A stretch of 64,000 nt of DNA from Psychrobacter sp. NG25 (lineage in GTDB: Bacteria; Pseudomonadota; Gammaproteobacteria; Pseudomonadales; Moraxellaceae), in the NCBI RefSeq assembly GCF_015234355.1, contig NZ_JADGMV010000008.1, positions 97,692-161,691 on the forward strand, written 5' to 3'. A program made the translations under genes and the position numbers. This document shows positions 25,464 to 36,435 of this stretch, in pieces (position 1 is the stretch's first letter; each line of letters starts with the position of its first letter). The notes under the pieces were generated by a model. That model saw only the letters and a list, made by a program, of their open reading frames with translations, ran no database searches and was not told where the DNA came from.

Positions 25464-27260
25464 ATGCAAATACATAATCATTTATCCATAAATAAAAAAC
25501 ATCCTATATCGCTATATAGCAGTAAACAACTCTATGCAATGGAGCAAGCATGGTTTGATGAAGGTCATGATAGTTTTGGACTAATGCAACAAGCGGCTTG
25601 GCAAATGGCGAAGCATATTGAGCAGCTTTATGAGAAAAAGTACTTAAACCGTCAGTCATTAACGTCGGTTAATTTCTCTCATCGTCACAACCACCAGTAT
25701 CGAGTGAGTATATGGGTAGGCAAAGGTAATAATGGCGGTGATGGTTGGCTGATTTCCTACTATCTCAAGCAAGCTGGCTGGCAGGTACAGATAGTCACAG
25801 TGGGTTTTGAGGATAGTGACTTTAACTATAGTGACTCTGATCAGGTTAATTCTGATAAAAGTGATACAACAGCAATTTCTAATAGTAAAAGCTCAATAAA
25901 GGATGCCCAAAAGGCTTTACAGATAGCACGATCTGCTAATTGCAATTATGAGCGCTTTGAAGATAGCCAAAATGATTTGAGATCAACAGCGCTACAGGCT
26001 GATGTGTATATCGATGCACTATTTGGGATAGGATTAGATCGTACACCTTATGGTATTTATAAGCAGGCAATTGGGGCTTTTAATGAATTAGTTGATCAAA
26101 ATAATGGGCTGGCCATTGCCGTTGATATTCCAAGTGGTGTGGTAGCTTCGACTGGTGAAGTGTTCGACCGTATAGCGATACAAGCGGATGAAACTTTGTG
26201 CTTGATTGCGCGGAAATTTGGATTGCATACCAAAGACGGGGTAGATTATAGCGGGCAGGTAACCGATATACCGCTGATACCTTATCAGGTAGGCAATGTA
26301 GAGTTTGAGCCAGTAGCCAAATTGATTACTGCTGGACAAGATCTCCGTCCACGGCGCCAAAATAGCTATAAAGGGAGCTACGGCCACGTATTGGTTATCG
26401 GTGGTAATCGTGTTGATGGCTCACAAGGTATGGGCGGGGCAGCGATATTGTCTGCGTCAAGTTCGATGGCGGCAGGAGCGGGTAAAATCACTGTTGCCTG
26501 CCACGAAGCCTTTCATAACGCACTATTGACGTCATTACCAGATGCAATGACTATCAATTTGCATGATACCCAAGGTGTGCAGCATTTAATCAAGGCAGCC
26601 AGTGTGGTAGCTATTGGTATGGGGTTGGGCCGTGATAACAAAGCACAAGCGTTATTTGTAAATTATATACAGACTGCTATGACAGCGGAAAAGCCAATAG
26701 TTGTAGATGCTGACGGGCTTTATCACTTGGCATCGTTACAGAGGCAAAGCCATACGTTAATCGCTCAACTACGAGAGTATAGTATTAATAATGAGGTTTT
26801 TTTGACGCCGCACAGTGGTGAAGCTGCTAAGTTACTAGATAAAAAAATACAGGAGATAGAGTCAGATAGATTATCAGCCATCAAACTATGTGCGCAGACG
26901 TATGGTGGCAATTGGGTGCTCAAAGGTGCAGGGTCTTTGGTTTTAGAGTCTGATATAGATCAAGAGCAGGTCTATGTTTGTGGTGTGGGCAATGCTGGCA
27001 TGGCAACGGCTGGTATGGGTGATGTATTGTCTGGTGTCATTGCTGGCTTGTTAGCACAACAAGATCTAGCATCGGAGATGCGTAGCTTGCATCAAGCGGT
27101 TGTCATACACGCATTAGCAGGGGATATATTGGTTAGTCAGACGAATCAATATAATAGTGATCATGGCAATCTTTTGATAGGGCAACGAGGGCTACAGGCT
27201 CAAGATATGCCAGTAGCCATTCGTCATGTTATGCAGTTGATGATGAATACCTATAACTAG
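25464..27260 (+). CDS. nnr: Bifunctional NAD(P)H-hydrate epimerase/dehydratase
   Basis: Repairs hydrated NAD(P)H. The 598-aa protein has an N-terminal epimerase domain (YjeF N, with GKGNNGGDGWLISYYL near residue 95 and DALFGIGLDR) and a C-terminal ADP-dependent dehydratase domain (GHVLVIGGN, VVDADGLY, and GNAGMATAGMGDVLSGVIAGLL). GAGGG precedes the ATG. Residues 117-155 carry an unusual Ser/Asp-rich insert in the epimerase domain. It is convergent with the next gene, with an 8-base gap. Confidence 0.95.
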   Translation: MQIHNHLSINKKHPISLYSSKQLYAMEQAWFDEGHDSFGLMQQAAWQMAKHIEQLYEKKYLNRQSLTSVNFSHRHNHQYRVSIWVGKGNNGGDGWLISYYLKQAGWQVQIVTVGFEDSDFNYSDSDQVNSDKSDTTAISNSKSSIKDAQKALQIARSANCNYERFEDSQNDLRSTALQADVYIDALFGIGLDRTPYGIYKQAIGAFNELVDQNNGLAIAVDIPSGVVASTGEVFDRIAIQADETLCLIARKFGLHTKDGVDYSGQVTDIPLIPYQVGNVEFEPVAKLITAGQDLRPRRQNSYKGSYGHVLVIGGNRVDGSQGMGGAAILSASSSMAAGAGKITVACHEAFHNALLTSLPDAMTINLHDTQGVQHLIKAASVVAIGMGLGRDNKAQALFVNYIQTAMTAEKPIVVDADGLYHLASLQRQSHTLIAQLREYSINNEVFLTPHSGEAAKLLDKKIQEIESDRLSAIKLCAQTYGGNWVLKGAGSLVLESDIDQEQVYVCGVGNAGMATAGMGDVLSGVIAGLLAQQDLASEMRSLHQAVVIHALAGDILVSQTNQYNSDHGNLLIGQRGLQAQDMPVAIRHVMQLMMNTYN

Positions 27261-27268
27261 CGTTGAGG

Positions 27269-27769
27269 CTAGGTAGTAGGGTTGCCACAGTACTGGTCAA
27301 TTGCTTGCTGTACGCGCTCACGCTTCAGCTCAATCTCGCGACCATCTAGATATTCACGTTTACCACTGGCATCCATTTCATAAATACGTCCGCCGACGTT
27401 TAGATTGGTCAAGTTGTTGCGTAATGACTGGCAACGCTGTGCGTTGGCTTGTGCATCTTGCTCTTTAATACGTGTCTCAAGCGCTGCAACTCTTTGTTCT
27501 TCTGCACTTGGAGTATTGTTCTGACTAGGATCTGTTTTGCCCGCTAGCTGTCCTGCGTTATTTTGTCTGCCGTCACTACGGAACTCAATCAGTTCAATGT
27601 TTTTGCCATTCTGCGGAGAATGTTGGCTATATTTTACTTCGCCATGCGCACCAATAGATTTATAAACCTGAATAGCGTGACTGGCATTCATGGACAGCAT
27701 TAGCATACACGCCGTACTCATACTCACAAGCAGTTTGGCAGCAGTATTTATCTTAGATGCATATGCCAT
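27269..27769 (-). CDS. DUF4124 domain protein, exported
   Basis: A 166-aa protein with a signal peptide (residues 1-31, cleavage near SHA-IQ). The mature start IQVYKSIGAHGEVKYSQHSP is the DUF4124 pattern. The rest is a charged helical region, likely coiled coil (EEQRVAALETRIKEQDAQA). Periplasmic, function unknown. Confidence 0.8.
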   Translation of the reverse strand: MAYASKINTAAKLLVSMSTACMLMLSMNASHAIQVYKSIGAHGEVKYSQHSPQNGKNIELIEFRSDGRQNNAGQLAGKTDPSQNNTPSAEEQRVAALETRIKEQDAQANAQRCQSLRNNLTNLNVGGRIYEMDASGKREYLDGREIELKRERVQQAIDQYCGNPTT

Positions 27770-28638
27770 TGTAGCAATCCTCTTATTTGGTAAAAAACAG
27801 ATGTTTATATATGTGTCAATATAACATTTTAGTGTTTGAATGGTACTAAAAATGTACCAGCGTTTGATTTTAGCAAATAATTCTTATGAATGTATATTAT
27901 TTAATAACTAATAGTTAGGGATAGGCTTTAGAAGTTTTTCTTGACAATGGGTCGCAAACCGTCGAATATAATAGCAGTTGATTGGTCAGTGAGCGGCTTT
28001 TATGATATTGCCGTGGCACTTGAAAACGAGGACTACGGGTTACTTATCAGTAACTTATACAGTTCTTTTTTCTTTGTGATAATGATATAGCAACGATAGT
28101 AGTCGTTCAGAACGATATCTATTGAGAGCTTTATATATTGTCTCCGGACTTATCTGTCTACAATGACTAAGATAAACTTATTATTTGAAATGCGCTAAGT
28201 ATCATTTTAGCGATTGTATTAAACACGGCTCAAGATTTAGGGACGAGATATCTTCATTCAGCCTATTGTAATATCTAATGGTATTACGATGTATTACTGA
28301 CTATGAACGTTATTTTTCTGTCTACTTCAATGCCTATGTATATATCAATCGAGTATTAATACTGGTTCGTATTAATCATAAATAATAAGCCTCTTTTATA
28401 GATGCACTCGCATCTTGTCACTGTATATCGATAAACTCCTATCACAGAGCTGACCCTACATATATTGCTGTGTTTAAGTACTATGTTGTCTTATAAAACA
28501 GCATGACTGAAATATAGCGGGCACACATTCTTGATATGGATAAGTATTAGCACTCATTTTTACGAGCTCAATAACCATGTGCAAACGTCGTTGTTTTCTT
28601 TTATAAATTAATGCTACTGCTTACCAAAAAAAAAGGTG
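27770..28638. other. Long gene-free leader upstream of ilvB
   Basis: About 870 bp without a credible gene. A TTGACA (27,941-27,946) and TATAAT (27,967-27,972) pair is present but with a 20-base spacer. If it is used, the ilv transcript has a leader of about 650 bases. No clear attenuator peptide or terminator is identified. Confidence 0.5.
27941..27972 (+). promoter_or_regulatory. Candidate promoter for ilvB leader
   Basis: Perfect TTGACA and TATAAT hexamers with a 20-base spacer, longer than the usual 16-18. Position suits the ilvBH-ilvC transcript. Confidence 0.35.
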
Positions 28639-30471
28639 ATGACAGTGACGCAAACCACGCAAAGTCCAAACATGACTGGACATACCCAAACGGGTAATGC
28701 CGCCAAAAATTTTGAAGAAAAGCAACAACGTCTTGCTGAAGGTAGTGCACAGCCTGTAATGCTGTCTGGCGCTGAGATGCTAGTACAATCGCTGACGGAT
28801 GAAGGTGTCAAATATATCTTTGGCTATCCAGGCGGTGCGGTTCTTCATATCTATGATGCCTTGTTCCAACAAGAAAATGTCGAGCATATCTTGGTGCGTC
28901 ATGAGCAAGCAGCGGGTCACATGGCAGATGCTTATTCGCGAGTGACTGGTAATACTGGCGTCGTGCTGGCAACATCAGGTCCTGGTGCGACCAATACTGT
29001 GACAGCTATTGCGACTGCCTTCATGGACTCTGTACCAATGGTTGTAATCGCAGGTCAGGTGCCAAGCAGCCTCATTGGTGAAGATGCTTTCCAAGAAACA
29101 GATATGGTAGGCGTATCACGTCCTATCGTTAAGCATAGCTTCCAAGTACGCCATGCTAGCGAAATCCCAATGATTGTTAAAAAGGCCTTTTATATTGCAC
29201 AGTCTGGTCGTCCAGGCCCTGTCGTAATTGATGTGCCAAAAGACATGACGGCGCCTAGCGAAAAATTCGCTTATGAATATCCAAAAGAAGTATTTATACG
29301 CTCATATCAGCCGTCACTAAAAGGCCATAGTGGTCAAATTAAGAAAGCCGTAGAGACGCTACTAGCCGCACAGCGTCCTATCATCTATGCTGGTGGTGGT
29401 GTGATTTGGAGCAAGGCTCACGAAGAGTTAACTGAGCTTGCGCATCGTCTAAACCTACCAGTGACCAACACATTGATGGGTCTTGGTACGTTCCCTGGTT
29501 CTGATAGTCAGTTCTTAGGCATGCTTGGCATGCATGGCACGTACGAAGCCAACATGAGTATGCATCATGCTGATGTGATTTTGGCAGTGGGTGCGCGTTT
29601 TGATGATCGCGTGACCAATAATGTCAAAAAATTCTGTCCTAATGCGACCATTATTCATATTGATATCGATCCTGCGTCGATTTCAAAAACGATTCTTGCT
29701 CACATTCCAATCGTTGGTGATGTGAAGTCAGTATTGACTGATATGCTGGATATCATCGGTAAAGACAAACAACTTGAGCAACATGCATTGCTTGACTGGT
29801 GGTCACAGATTAATGAGTGGCGTAAGCGTCATGGTTTGCGTTATGACACCAATACAGATAATGGTATTAAGCCACAAAGTGTCGTACAAGCCTTGGATAA
29901 AGTGACTAACAGTAATGCTATTATCACGAGTGACGTCGGTCAGCATCAGATGTTTGCGGCGCTTTACTATACCTATAATGAGCCACGTCAATGGCTGAAC
30001 TCAGGTGGTCTTGGTACCATGGGTGTTGGTCTGCCATATGCGATGGCTGCCAAACTTGCCAATCCTGAGCGTGATGTGGTTTGTATTACTGGCGAAGGCT
30101 CTATTCAGATGAATATCCAAGAGCTATCGACCTGCTTACAATATAACTTACCAGTCAAAATTCTGAATATAAACAATGCCCAGTTGGGTATGGTTAAGCA
30201 GTGGCAAGACATGCTATATGAAGGTCGTCACGCACAGTCATATATGAATTCACTGCCAGACTTCGTTAAATTGGCCGAAAGTTACGGTCATGTCGGTATC
30301 AAAATTACTGACCCTGCCACTATGGAAGCACAGATAGCAGAAGCGATGGCAATGAAAGACAAGCTGGTATTTATTGACGTTTATGTCGATCGTAATGAGC
30401 ATGTATATCCGATGCAAATTGCTGGACAGACAATGCGTGATATGTGGTTAACAAAAGGGGAGCGTACCTAA
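28639..30471 (+). CDS. ilvB: Acetolactate synthase, large subunit
   Basis: First step of valine, leucine and isoleucine synthesis; ThDP-dependent. About 610 aa with an N-terminal domain ([26 protein letters not shown], catalytic Glu in [14 protein letters not shown]), a central FAD-type domain and a C-terminal ThDP motif ([15 protein letters not shown] to [11 protein letters not shown]). The first 35 residues are a variable extension. The ATG at 28,639 overlaps the AAGGTGAT ribosome binding site, so the GTG at 28,645 may be the real start. It overlaps ilvH by one base. Confidence 0.95.
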   Translation: MTVTQTTQSPNMTGHTQTGNAAKNFEEKQQRLAEGSAQPVMLSGAEMLVQSLTDEGVKYIFGYPGGAVLHIYDALFQQENVEHILVRHEQAAGHMADAYSRVTGNTGVVLATSGPGATNTVTAIATAFMDSVPMVVIAGQVPSSLIGEDAFQETDMVGVSRPIVKHSFQVRHASEIPMIVKKAFYIAQSGRPGPVVIDVPKDMTAPSEKFAYEYPKEVFIRSYQPSLKGHSGQIKKAVETLLAAQRPIIYAGGGVIWSKAHEELTELAHRLNLPVTNTLMGLGTFPGSDSQFLGMLGMHGTYEANMSMHHADVILAVGARFDDRVTNNVKKFCPNATIIHIDIDPASISKTILAHIPIVGDVKSVLTDMLDIIGKDKQLEQHALLDWWSQINEWRKRHGLRYDTNTDNGIKPQSVVQALDKVTNSNAIITSDVGQHQMFAALYYTYNEPRQWLNSGGLGTMGVGLPYAMAAKLANPERDVVCITGEGSIQMNIQELSTCLQYNLPVKILNINNAQLGMVKQWQDMLYEGRHAQSYMNSLPDFVKLAESYGHVGIKITDPATMEAQIAEAMAMKDKLVFIDVYVDRNEHVYPMQIAGQTMRDMWLTKGERT

Positions 30472-30968
30472 TGCAACAACAACATCTGATTTCGGTATTA
30501 ATGGAAAACGAAGCGGGTTCGTTGTCGCGTTTAGTCGGTTTGTTCTCACAACGTGGTTATAATATCGAAACACTAAACGTCGCGCCAACTGATGACCCAA
30601 GTATCTCACGTCTGACTGTGACGACTATTACTTCACCTGAAAGAATTGAGCAGATCACCAAGCAATTGCATAAATTGATTGAAGTGGTTAAAGTGCTGAA
30701 CCTATCAGAAAACGTACACGTTGAACGCGAATTAATGCTAGTAAAAGTTCGAGCGTCTGGTAGTGTACGTGAAGAGATTAAACGCAGTGCAGATATTTTC
30801 CGTGCACAAATCGTTGACGTCAACTCTAACTTATATACGATTCAAATCGTCGGTGACAAAGCCAAACTTGATGGCTTTATTGATGTGATTGGTCGCGAAC
30901 GTATCATGGAAGTGGTACGCTCGGGCGTCATCGGTATTTCACGCGGTGAAAAGACGCTTAGCCTTTAA
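30471..30968 (+). CDS. ilvH: Acetolactate synthase, small regulatory subunit
   Basis: A 165-aa regulatory subunit that stimulates the large subunit and gives feedback inhibition by valine. The N-terminal ACT domain is plain (ISVLMENEAGSLSRLVGLFSQRGYNIETLNV), with a second ACT-like half. The ATG overlaps the ilvB stop (TAATG), with GGGGAG 9 bases upstream. Confidence 0.96.
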   Translation: MQQQHLISVLMENEAGSLSRLVGLFSQRGYNIETLNVAPTDDPSISRLTVTTITSPERIEQITKQLHKLIEVVKVLNLSENVHVERELMLVKVRASGSVREEIKRSADIFRAQIVDVNSNLYTIQIVGDKAKLDGFIDVIGRERIMEVVRSGVIGISRGEKTLSL

Positions 30969-31100
30969 TCGGTTGAGTGTCTAATAACAGAATGCTTTAG
31001 TTAAATCATATTGATTTAAAATCAACAAAACGCTTATCTTAGTGACCATTTTACGATAGTGGCTATTGCATAAGCGTTTACTATCCATGGCAAACCATGA

Positions 31101-32138
<1,038 letters not shown>

Positions 32139-32177
32139 GACAGTATTAATTTATAAAAAGACTGCTTAGTTTTAAAG

Positions 32178-32212
32178 AAACCCATGTTATCAACTGATAG
32201 CATGGGTTTTTT
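32178..32212 (+). terminator. Rho-independent terminator after ilvC
   Basis: Stem AAACCCATG plus TTATC pairing with GATAG and CATGGGTTT (one G-U pair), loop of four, then a T-run. Confidence 0.85.
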
Positions 32213-32417
32213 AATGCACTCTATTTGCTTAATGCTTTTATGGTAGGCTATCTATGGGTTGAAAACCAATGGTAGCCCCCAATATAGACAAGCATTATCA
32301 CACTAACGAATGGTTTGTTTGGTTAGACAATTATTATAATTTCTGTTCGTTTTTGAGCTATGAAACAAAGCAAATAATTTCCGTTCTTCTTTTTCTATAG
32401 ATTACAGGTTGTATGTT

Positions 32418-32843
32418 GTGCAAATATCTTATTCTGACTGGCTAACGCCACAATTCATATATGTTCTTCTTAGTGCTGTGGTAGCTGTTTTAATTTGGAT
32501 AGAAGGGGAGATGCTCAAAACAACAGATGGCAAACTGCCTCAATCTAAATTCTTTAAAATCAGTTCGCTTTTGGATACCTCATGGTTCTTTATTTCCGTG
32601 GTCATGTTGTATGTGATTGATCTGACCCCATTAGCGGTTGCGGTACCTGCTGCCTATGGTCTCTATACTACTTTTGGTTGGGTATATGGAACGCGTCTGC
32701 TGAAACGTAAGGGTATTCCTGACTCTCCAAAAGACTTAGTAATACCAGCTAAATATATCGCTTACAGCCAGTCATTTTCCCTAGTATTTTTTGCACTATG
32801 CCTACTGGTATTAAGCGCACAGTGGTTACCAATAGCTCCGTAA
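32418..32843 (+). CDS. Small integral membrane protein, unknown
   Basis: About 141 aa with four likely membrane segments (near residues 12-30, 54-72, 75-95 and 118-136). A GTG at 32,418 sits 9 bases after AGG and is preferred; a TTG at 32,409 is possible. I do not recognise the family. It stands alone between ilvC and the cold-shock gene. Confidence 0.6.
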   Translation: MQISYSDWLTPQFIYVLLSAVVAVLIWIEGEMLKTTDGKLPQSKFFKISSLLDTSWFFISVVMLYVIDLTPLAVAVPAAYGLYTTFGWVYGTRLLKRKGIPDSPKDLVIPAKYIAYSQSFSLVFFALCLLVLSAQWLPIAP

Positions 32844-33056
32844 AGACCTGTTTAAATTAGGGCTTGCTAACAATTCTTGGCCTTGCGATTTATTAATCTA
32901 TTGGGGTTATTTATTTTAGTTGCAGATAGAGATGAATAAAAAATAGTCTTTATATCAAGGTGTTATGTGATTAATGAGTGCTTGAGTTAGCTTCAAAAAA
33001 TTGCTTTTAATTATTTACAAAAATCATCAATTTAACCTGTTGTCATTATGAAAAGC

Positions 33057-33065
33057 TGCTATAAT
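33057..33065 (+). promoter_or_regulatory. Extended -10 promoter of the cold-shock gene
   Basis: TGC plus TATAAT, the same form as at acpP. A TTGTCA lies 14 bases upstream. Transcription from here gives a leader of about 150 bases, as in cspA-type genes. Confidence 0.55.
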
Positions 33066-33103
33066 CAAGCTGTACTTACAATATTTTAGGTAAAAACTTC
33101 AAG

Positions 33104-33117
33104 TCATCCAAGGATGA
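33104..33117 (+). promoter_or_regulatory. Hairpin in the cold-shock leader
   Basis: TCATCC and GGATGA arms around AA, within the predicted leader of the csp mRNA. It may take part in temperature-dependent folding. Confidence 0.4.
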
Positions 33118-33222
33118 TTCAGTGGATTTTACTGCCGCATTCTGCAAAAAAATATTTGGGTATATATCAATTAATCGGTGACGACACACGTCTCGCCAAC
33201 AGTTAAAGAGTTAGGAAAATTT

Positions 33223-33435
33223 ATGTCAGATAAAGTTGAAGGCACTGTAAAGTGGTTTAATGAAGCTAAAGGTTTTGGTTTTATCGCTCAAGACAATGGC
33301 GGACAAGACGTATTCGCTCACTACAGCGCTATCCAAGGTGGCGGTTTCAAGACCCTAGCTGAAGGCCAAAAAGTGTCTTTCATCTTAGGTGATGGCAAAA
33401 AAGGCCCACAAGCTGAGCAAATCGAAGCTATCTAA
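33223..33435 (+). CDS. Cold-shock protein, CspA family
   Basis: A 70-aa single-domain RNA chaperone. RNP1 (KGFGFI) and RNP2 (DVFAHY) are present, in the order [15 protein letters not shown] then [11 protein letters not shown]. The ATG at 33,223 follows TTAGGA; the longer frame from 33,178 is not needed. A strong terminator follows. The family is certain; which csp paralogue cannot be told. Confidence 0.96.
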   Translation: MSDKVEGTVKWFNEAKGFGFIAQDNGGQDVFAHYSAIQGGGFKTLAEGQKVSFILGDGKKGPQAEQIEAI

Positions 33436-33548
33436 TTTCTATAGTGATTGAGTAGACTGATTTTTAGTAAGCTTGATTGCAATGAAATTATCAATATGCA
33501 TTGATTACTTTGTTTGTTAAAACAATAAAAATACTGTTTCAACTTTAA

Positions 33549-33581
33549 AAAAAAGCAACCTCTTATCAGGTTGCTTTTTTT
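33549..33581 (+). terminator. Terminator after the cold-shock gene
   Basis: Perfect 13-bp stem (AAAAAAGCAACCT and complement), 6-base loop, seven T at the end. Confidence 0.9.
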
Positions 33582-33702
33582 ATGGGATTTTTTTGGTATG
33601 ACAAGGTGTTATTAATATCAGGTACTATTGATTTTATTGGCTAACATCATCAGGTAATAATCAACACTGACTCAATAAAAACACAATAAATGAGGTTGTA
33701 TC

Positions 33703-34257
33703 ATGAAGTGGGAGAATTGGTTTTCAATAGACTGGCAACAAGTACTTGGGATTTCTTTATCTGCAATCGGTTTTTATGCAGGATTAATGTTATTTACTCG
33801 ATTGATGGGGCTGCGCAGCTTTTCCAAGTTATCGAGCCATGATTTTGCGATGACCGTTGGTATTGGTAGTATATTGGCGTCGACTGTATTGTCAGATGAA
33901 CCTTCTTTACTGCAAGGATTATTTGCTGTCGCGATATTATTCTTGATTCAGGGTGTTATATCAGTTGTTAGGCGAAAAATAAAACCATTAAAGTCATTGA
34001 TAGACAATCAAGCCATTATCCTGATGGCACATGGTGAGTATCTAGAAGATAATTTGAAAGAAGCCAAGCTCAGTACCAGCGATGTTCAAGAAGTTCTGCG
34101 CAAGAATGGTATCAAGGCTAGAACTGAGGTATTTGCCGTTATTATGGAAACAACAGGGGATATGAGTGTTATTAAAAGTAATGATGTAGAACCTGATCAT
34201 GCTTTATTTGATGATATACGTGATAGTGAACTGTTGCTTGGCTCTATTAAAAAATAA
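33703..34257 (+). CDS. DUF421/YetF-like membrane protein
   Basis: A 184-aa protein with three N-terminal membrane segments (about residues 14-33, 45-63, 70-88) and a C-terminal soluble YetF-type domain (VQEVLRKNGIKARTEVFAVIMETTGDMSVI). The LMGLRSFSKLSSHDFAMTVGIGSILAS-like N-terminal loop is characteristic of the family. Function is unknown in Gram-negative bacteria. Confidence 0.85.
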   Translation: MKWENWFSIDWQQVLGISLSAIGFYAGLMLFTRLMGLRSFSKLSSHDFAMTVGIGSILASTVLSDEPSLLQGLFAVAILFLIQGVISVVRRKIKPLKSLIDNQAIILMAHGEYLEDNLKEAKLSTSDVQEVLRKNGIKARTEVFAVIMETTGDMSVIKSNDVEPDHALFDDIRDSELLLGSIKK

Positions 34258-34281
34258 GATATTATAGTTTTTGAACTACTA

Positions 34282-35122
34282 GGGCGTGTCTTCAATTGGA
34301 TAAGCCATAAATAATAGTTACAATACCGCATCTATTGAGTCGATGCGAGAAATACAAGCTATGGCAAGAAAAGCATTAACAGATACGCTTTGGGATCAAT
34401 TGCAATCGACGATGATAAAGTACGGCTGCTATCAAACTCAAAACAGCCGAGAGATTATGGAAGCCATACTGTGGAAACTCCGTACAGGCGCGCCTTGGCG
34501 TGACATACCTGAAGAATTATGTTCGTGGAAAACAGCCTATAGTCGTTTCAACCGCTGGTCGAAAACTGGCTTATGGGCAAATTTTTTTTTAGCTTACGAA
34601 AAGAAATTGATACGGAATGGGTATTCACAGACGGAAGCTATGTTCGCTGTCATCAGCATGCAAGTGGAGCTAGGCTTGGTGAAGATAGAGCAATTGGACA
34701 AAGTCGTGGCGGCGCAACTACAAAAATACACTTATCCTGTGATGCCGATGGATATCCGCTCAATTTTAAAATCACTGGGGGTGAAGTCCACGACAGTCAA
34801 GTTGCAGGTGAATTGATTGAAATGATTGGACAAGCTGATTACTTCATCGCTGATAAAGGCTATGACTCACAAGCGATCAGGGATAAAGCTCAAAGTCACG
34901 ATATGATACCCATCATTCCCAAAAGAAAAAACGCCAAACAGCCTAATCCAGAGTTTGATAGCTATTTGTACAAACTGCGTCATCTTGTTGAAAATATGTT
35001 TGCAAGACTCAAGCACTTTCGTAGTATCGCTACTAGATATGAGAAGTTGGCTCGTAATTTTAAGTCAATGCTCTATCTGGCGTGTACTATCGTTCATTGT
35101 AAAATGAATTAAAGACAGGCCC
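34282..35122 (+). mobile_element. IS5-family insertion sequence, 841 bp, complete
   Basis: Both ends are visible: GGGCGTGTCTTCAATT at the left and, inverted, GGGCCTGTCTTTAATT at the right (14 of 16 match). A TA duplication flanks it (34,280-34,281 and 35,123-35,124). The two-frame transposase, small size and TA target fit the IS427-like group of the IS5 family. It inserted between the YetF-like gene and etfB. Confidence 0.9.
34361..35112 (+). CDS. IS5-family transposase made by -1 frameshift
   Basis: Two overlapping frames: the first encodes the N-terminal DNA-binding part (ALTDTLWDQLQ ... WRDIPEELCSWKTAYSRFNRW), the second the catalytic part. They meet at a run of nine T (34,582-34,590), where a -1 slip joins them into a protein of about 250 aa. 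The DDE residues are visible in the second frame: Asp in FTDGSYVRCHQHASG, Asp in FIADKGYDS, and Glu in LVENMFARLKHFR. The first frame alone would run on to 34,816. The frameshift is probably programmed, as in related elements. Confidence 0.85.
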
Positions 35123-35124
35123 TA

Positions 35125-35550
35125 GTATTTTTACTTATTAATTTAAAGAGATAAATAATAACAAAATATTAAATAAACATAGCAATGAGAGTGCTATAAA
35201 GGTAGAGCATTTAATACTGTTAATATAGAAAAATGTGCTTATAGACTATTTATTATAGAATGTTGACAAATTTATGACGCGTTATTCACGGCGTTGTCTT
35301 GACCTTATCGGCATGCTGACGCAAGATACATAGGTCTGATAATAACGGTTGGCTTAGCTTTAGCAGGTTTCATTAGTAAGGAATACAATGCTAATATGCT
35401 GTTAGATATTGGCTCATCTTTTTAGTGAACAATACTCTGTTGATATAGTAATAACCTCAAGCAGTATTTTGAACGACAATTTGAACAACAATGAACCTTT
35501 GGTTCTTAATTGATAATTTTTAATTCATAACATTAATAAACGAGGAACGT
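35125..35550. other. Spacer between the IS and etfB
   Basis: About 425 bp with no gene. TTGACA at 35,263-35,268 lacks a matching -10 box at normal spacing. The etfB promoter should be here but I cannot place it. Confidence 0.4.
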
Positions 35551-36300
35551 ATGAAAGCATTAGTAGCGGTCAAGCGTGTCATTGATTATAACGTAAAAGT
35601 TCGTGTAAAAGCCGATAACTCTGGCGTTGATCTATCAAACACCAAAATGTCAATCAACCCTTTTGATGAAATCGCAGTAGAAGAAGCCGTTCGTCTAAAA
35701 GAAGCTGGTGTGATTGATGAAATTATTGTTGCATCAATTGGCCCAAAAGAATCGCAAGAGCAGATTCGTGCCGCTCTAGCATTGGGTGCTGATCGTGGTG
35801 TGTTAGTTTTGACTGACGAGAAGCCATATCCACTACAAATCGCTAAGATACTAAAAAGTATCGCTGAGTCTGAAGCTACAGATATTATCTTATTGGGTAA
35901 GCAAGCGATTGATGATGACAACAACCAAACTGGTCAGATGCTAGCAGCATTGATGGGTATCGGTCAGGGTACGTTTGCATCAGAAGTAAAAGTTGAAGGC
36001 GATAAAGTAAACGTAACTCGTGAAATCGATGGCGGCTTACAAACAGTTGCGCTTGATTTGCCAGCAGTCATCACGACTGATTTGCGTTTGAATGAGCCAC
36101 GTTATGCAAAACTGCCTAACATCATGAAAGCGAAGAAAAAACCGCTTGATGAAAAGACACCAGCTGATTTCGGTGTTGATATGGCATCTAAGCAAGAGAT
36201 TATTAAAGTTGTGCCACCTGCTGAACGCAAAGCTGGTATTACAGTAGGTTCAGTGGATGAGTTGGTTGATAAGCTAAAGAACGAAGCTAAAGTAATCTAA
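35551..36300 (+). CDS. etfB: Electron transfer flavoprotein beta subunit
   Basis: A 249-aa subunit of the FAD/AMP heterodimer that takes electrons from acyl-CoA dehydrogenases. Typical features: [20 protein letters not shown] at the start, [16 protein letters not shown], and [22 protein letters not shown] with the nucleotide-binding Asp. The family length is normal. etfA follows 135 bases downstream. Confidence 0.97.
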   Translation: MKALVAVKRVIDYNVKVRVKADNSGVDLSNTKMSINPFDEIAVEEAVRLKEAGVIDEIIVASIGPKESQEQIRAALALGADRGVLVLTDEKPYPLQIAKILKSIAESEATDIILLGKQAIDDDNNQTGQMLAALMGIGQGTFASEVKVEGDKVNVTREIDGGLQTVALDLPAVITTDLRLNEPRYAKLPNIMKAKKKPLDEKTPADFGVDMASKQEIIKVVPPAERKAGITVGSVDELVDKLKNEAKVI

Positions 36301-36320
36301 GACTTCGCTACGGCATATCA

Positions 36321-36382
36321 TGTACAAAGTTACACGTTTGCTTTGGCTGATTCAGTATTTGCCACCTCAGTAACTTTGTACA
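36321..36382 (+). repeat. 13-bp inverted repeat between etfB and etfA
   Basis: TGTACAAAGTTAC at 36,321-36,333 is exactly complementary to 36,370-36,382, with 36 bases between. No T-run follows, so it is likely an mRNA hairpin within the operon and not a terminator. Confidence 0.75.
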
Positions 36383-36435
36383 CAGACAACTTCATGACAT
36401 GAATAGACGATACGAATAAATAAAGGATTAGAACC

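Noticed and set aside
28611..28697. 28-codon frame starting with three Leu codons just before ilvB, as a possible attenuator peptide
   Set aside because: It overlaps the ilvB start, has no terminator hairpin between and no further Leu/Val/Ile run; probably chance.
35263..35291. TTGACA as an etfB promoter
   Set aside because: No -10 box at a normal distance downstream.
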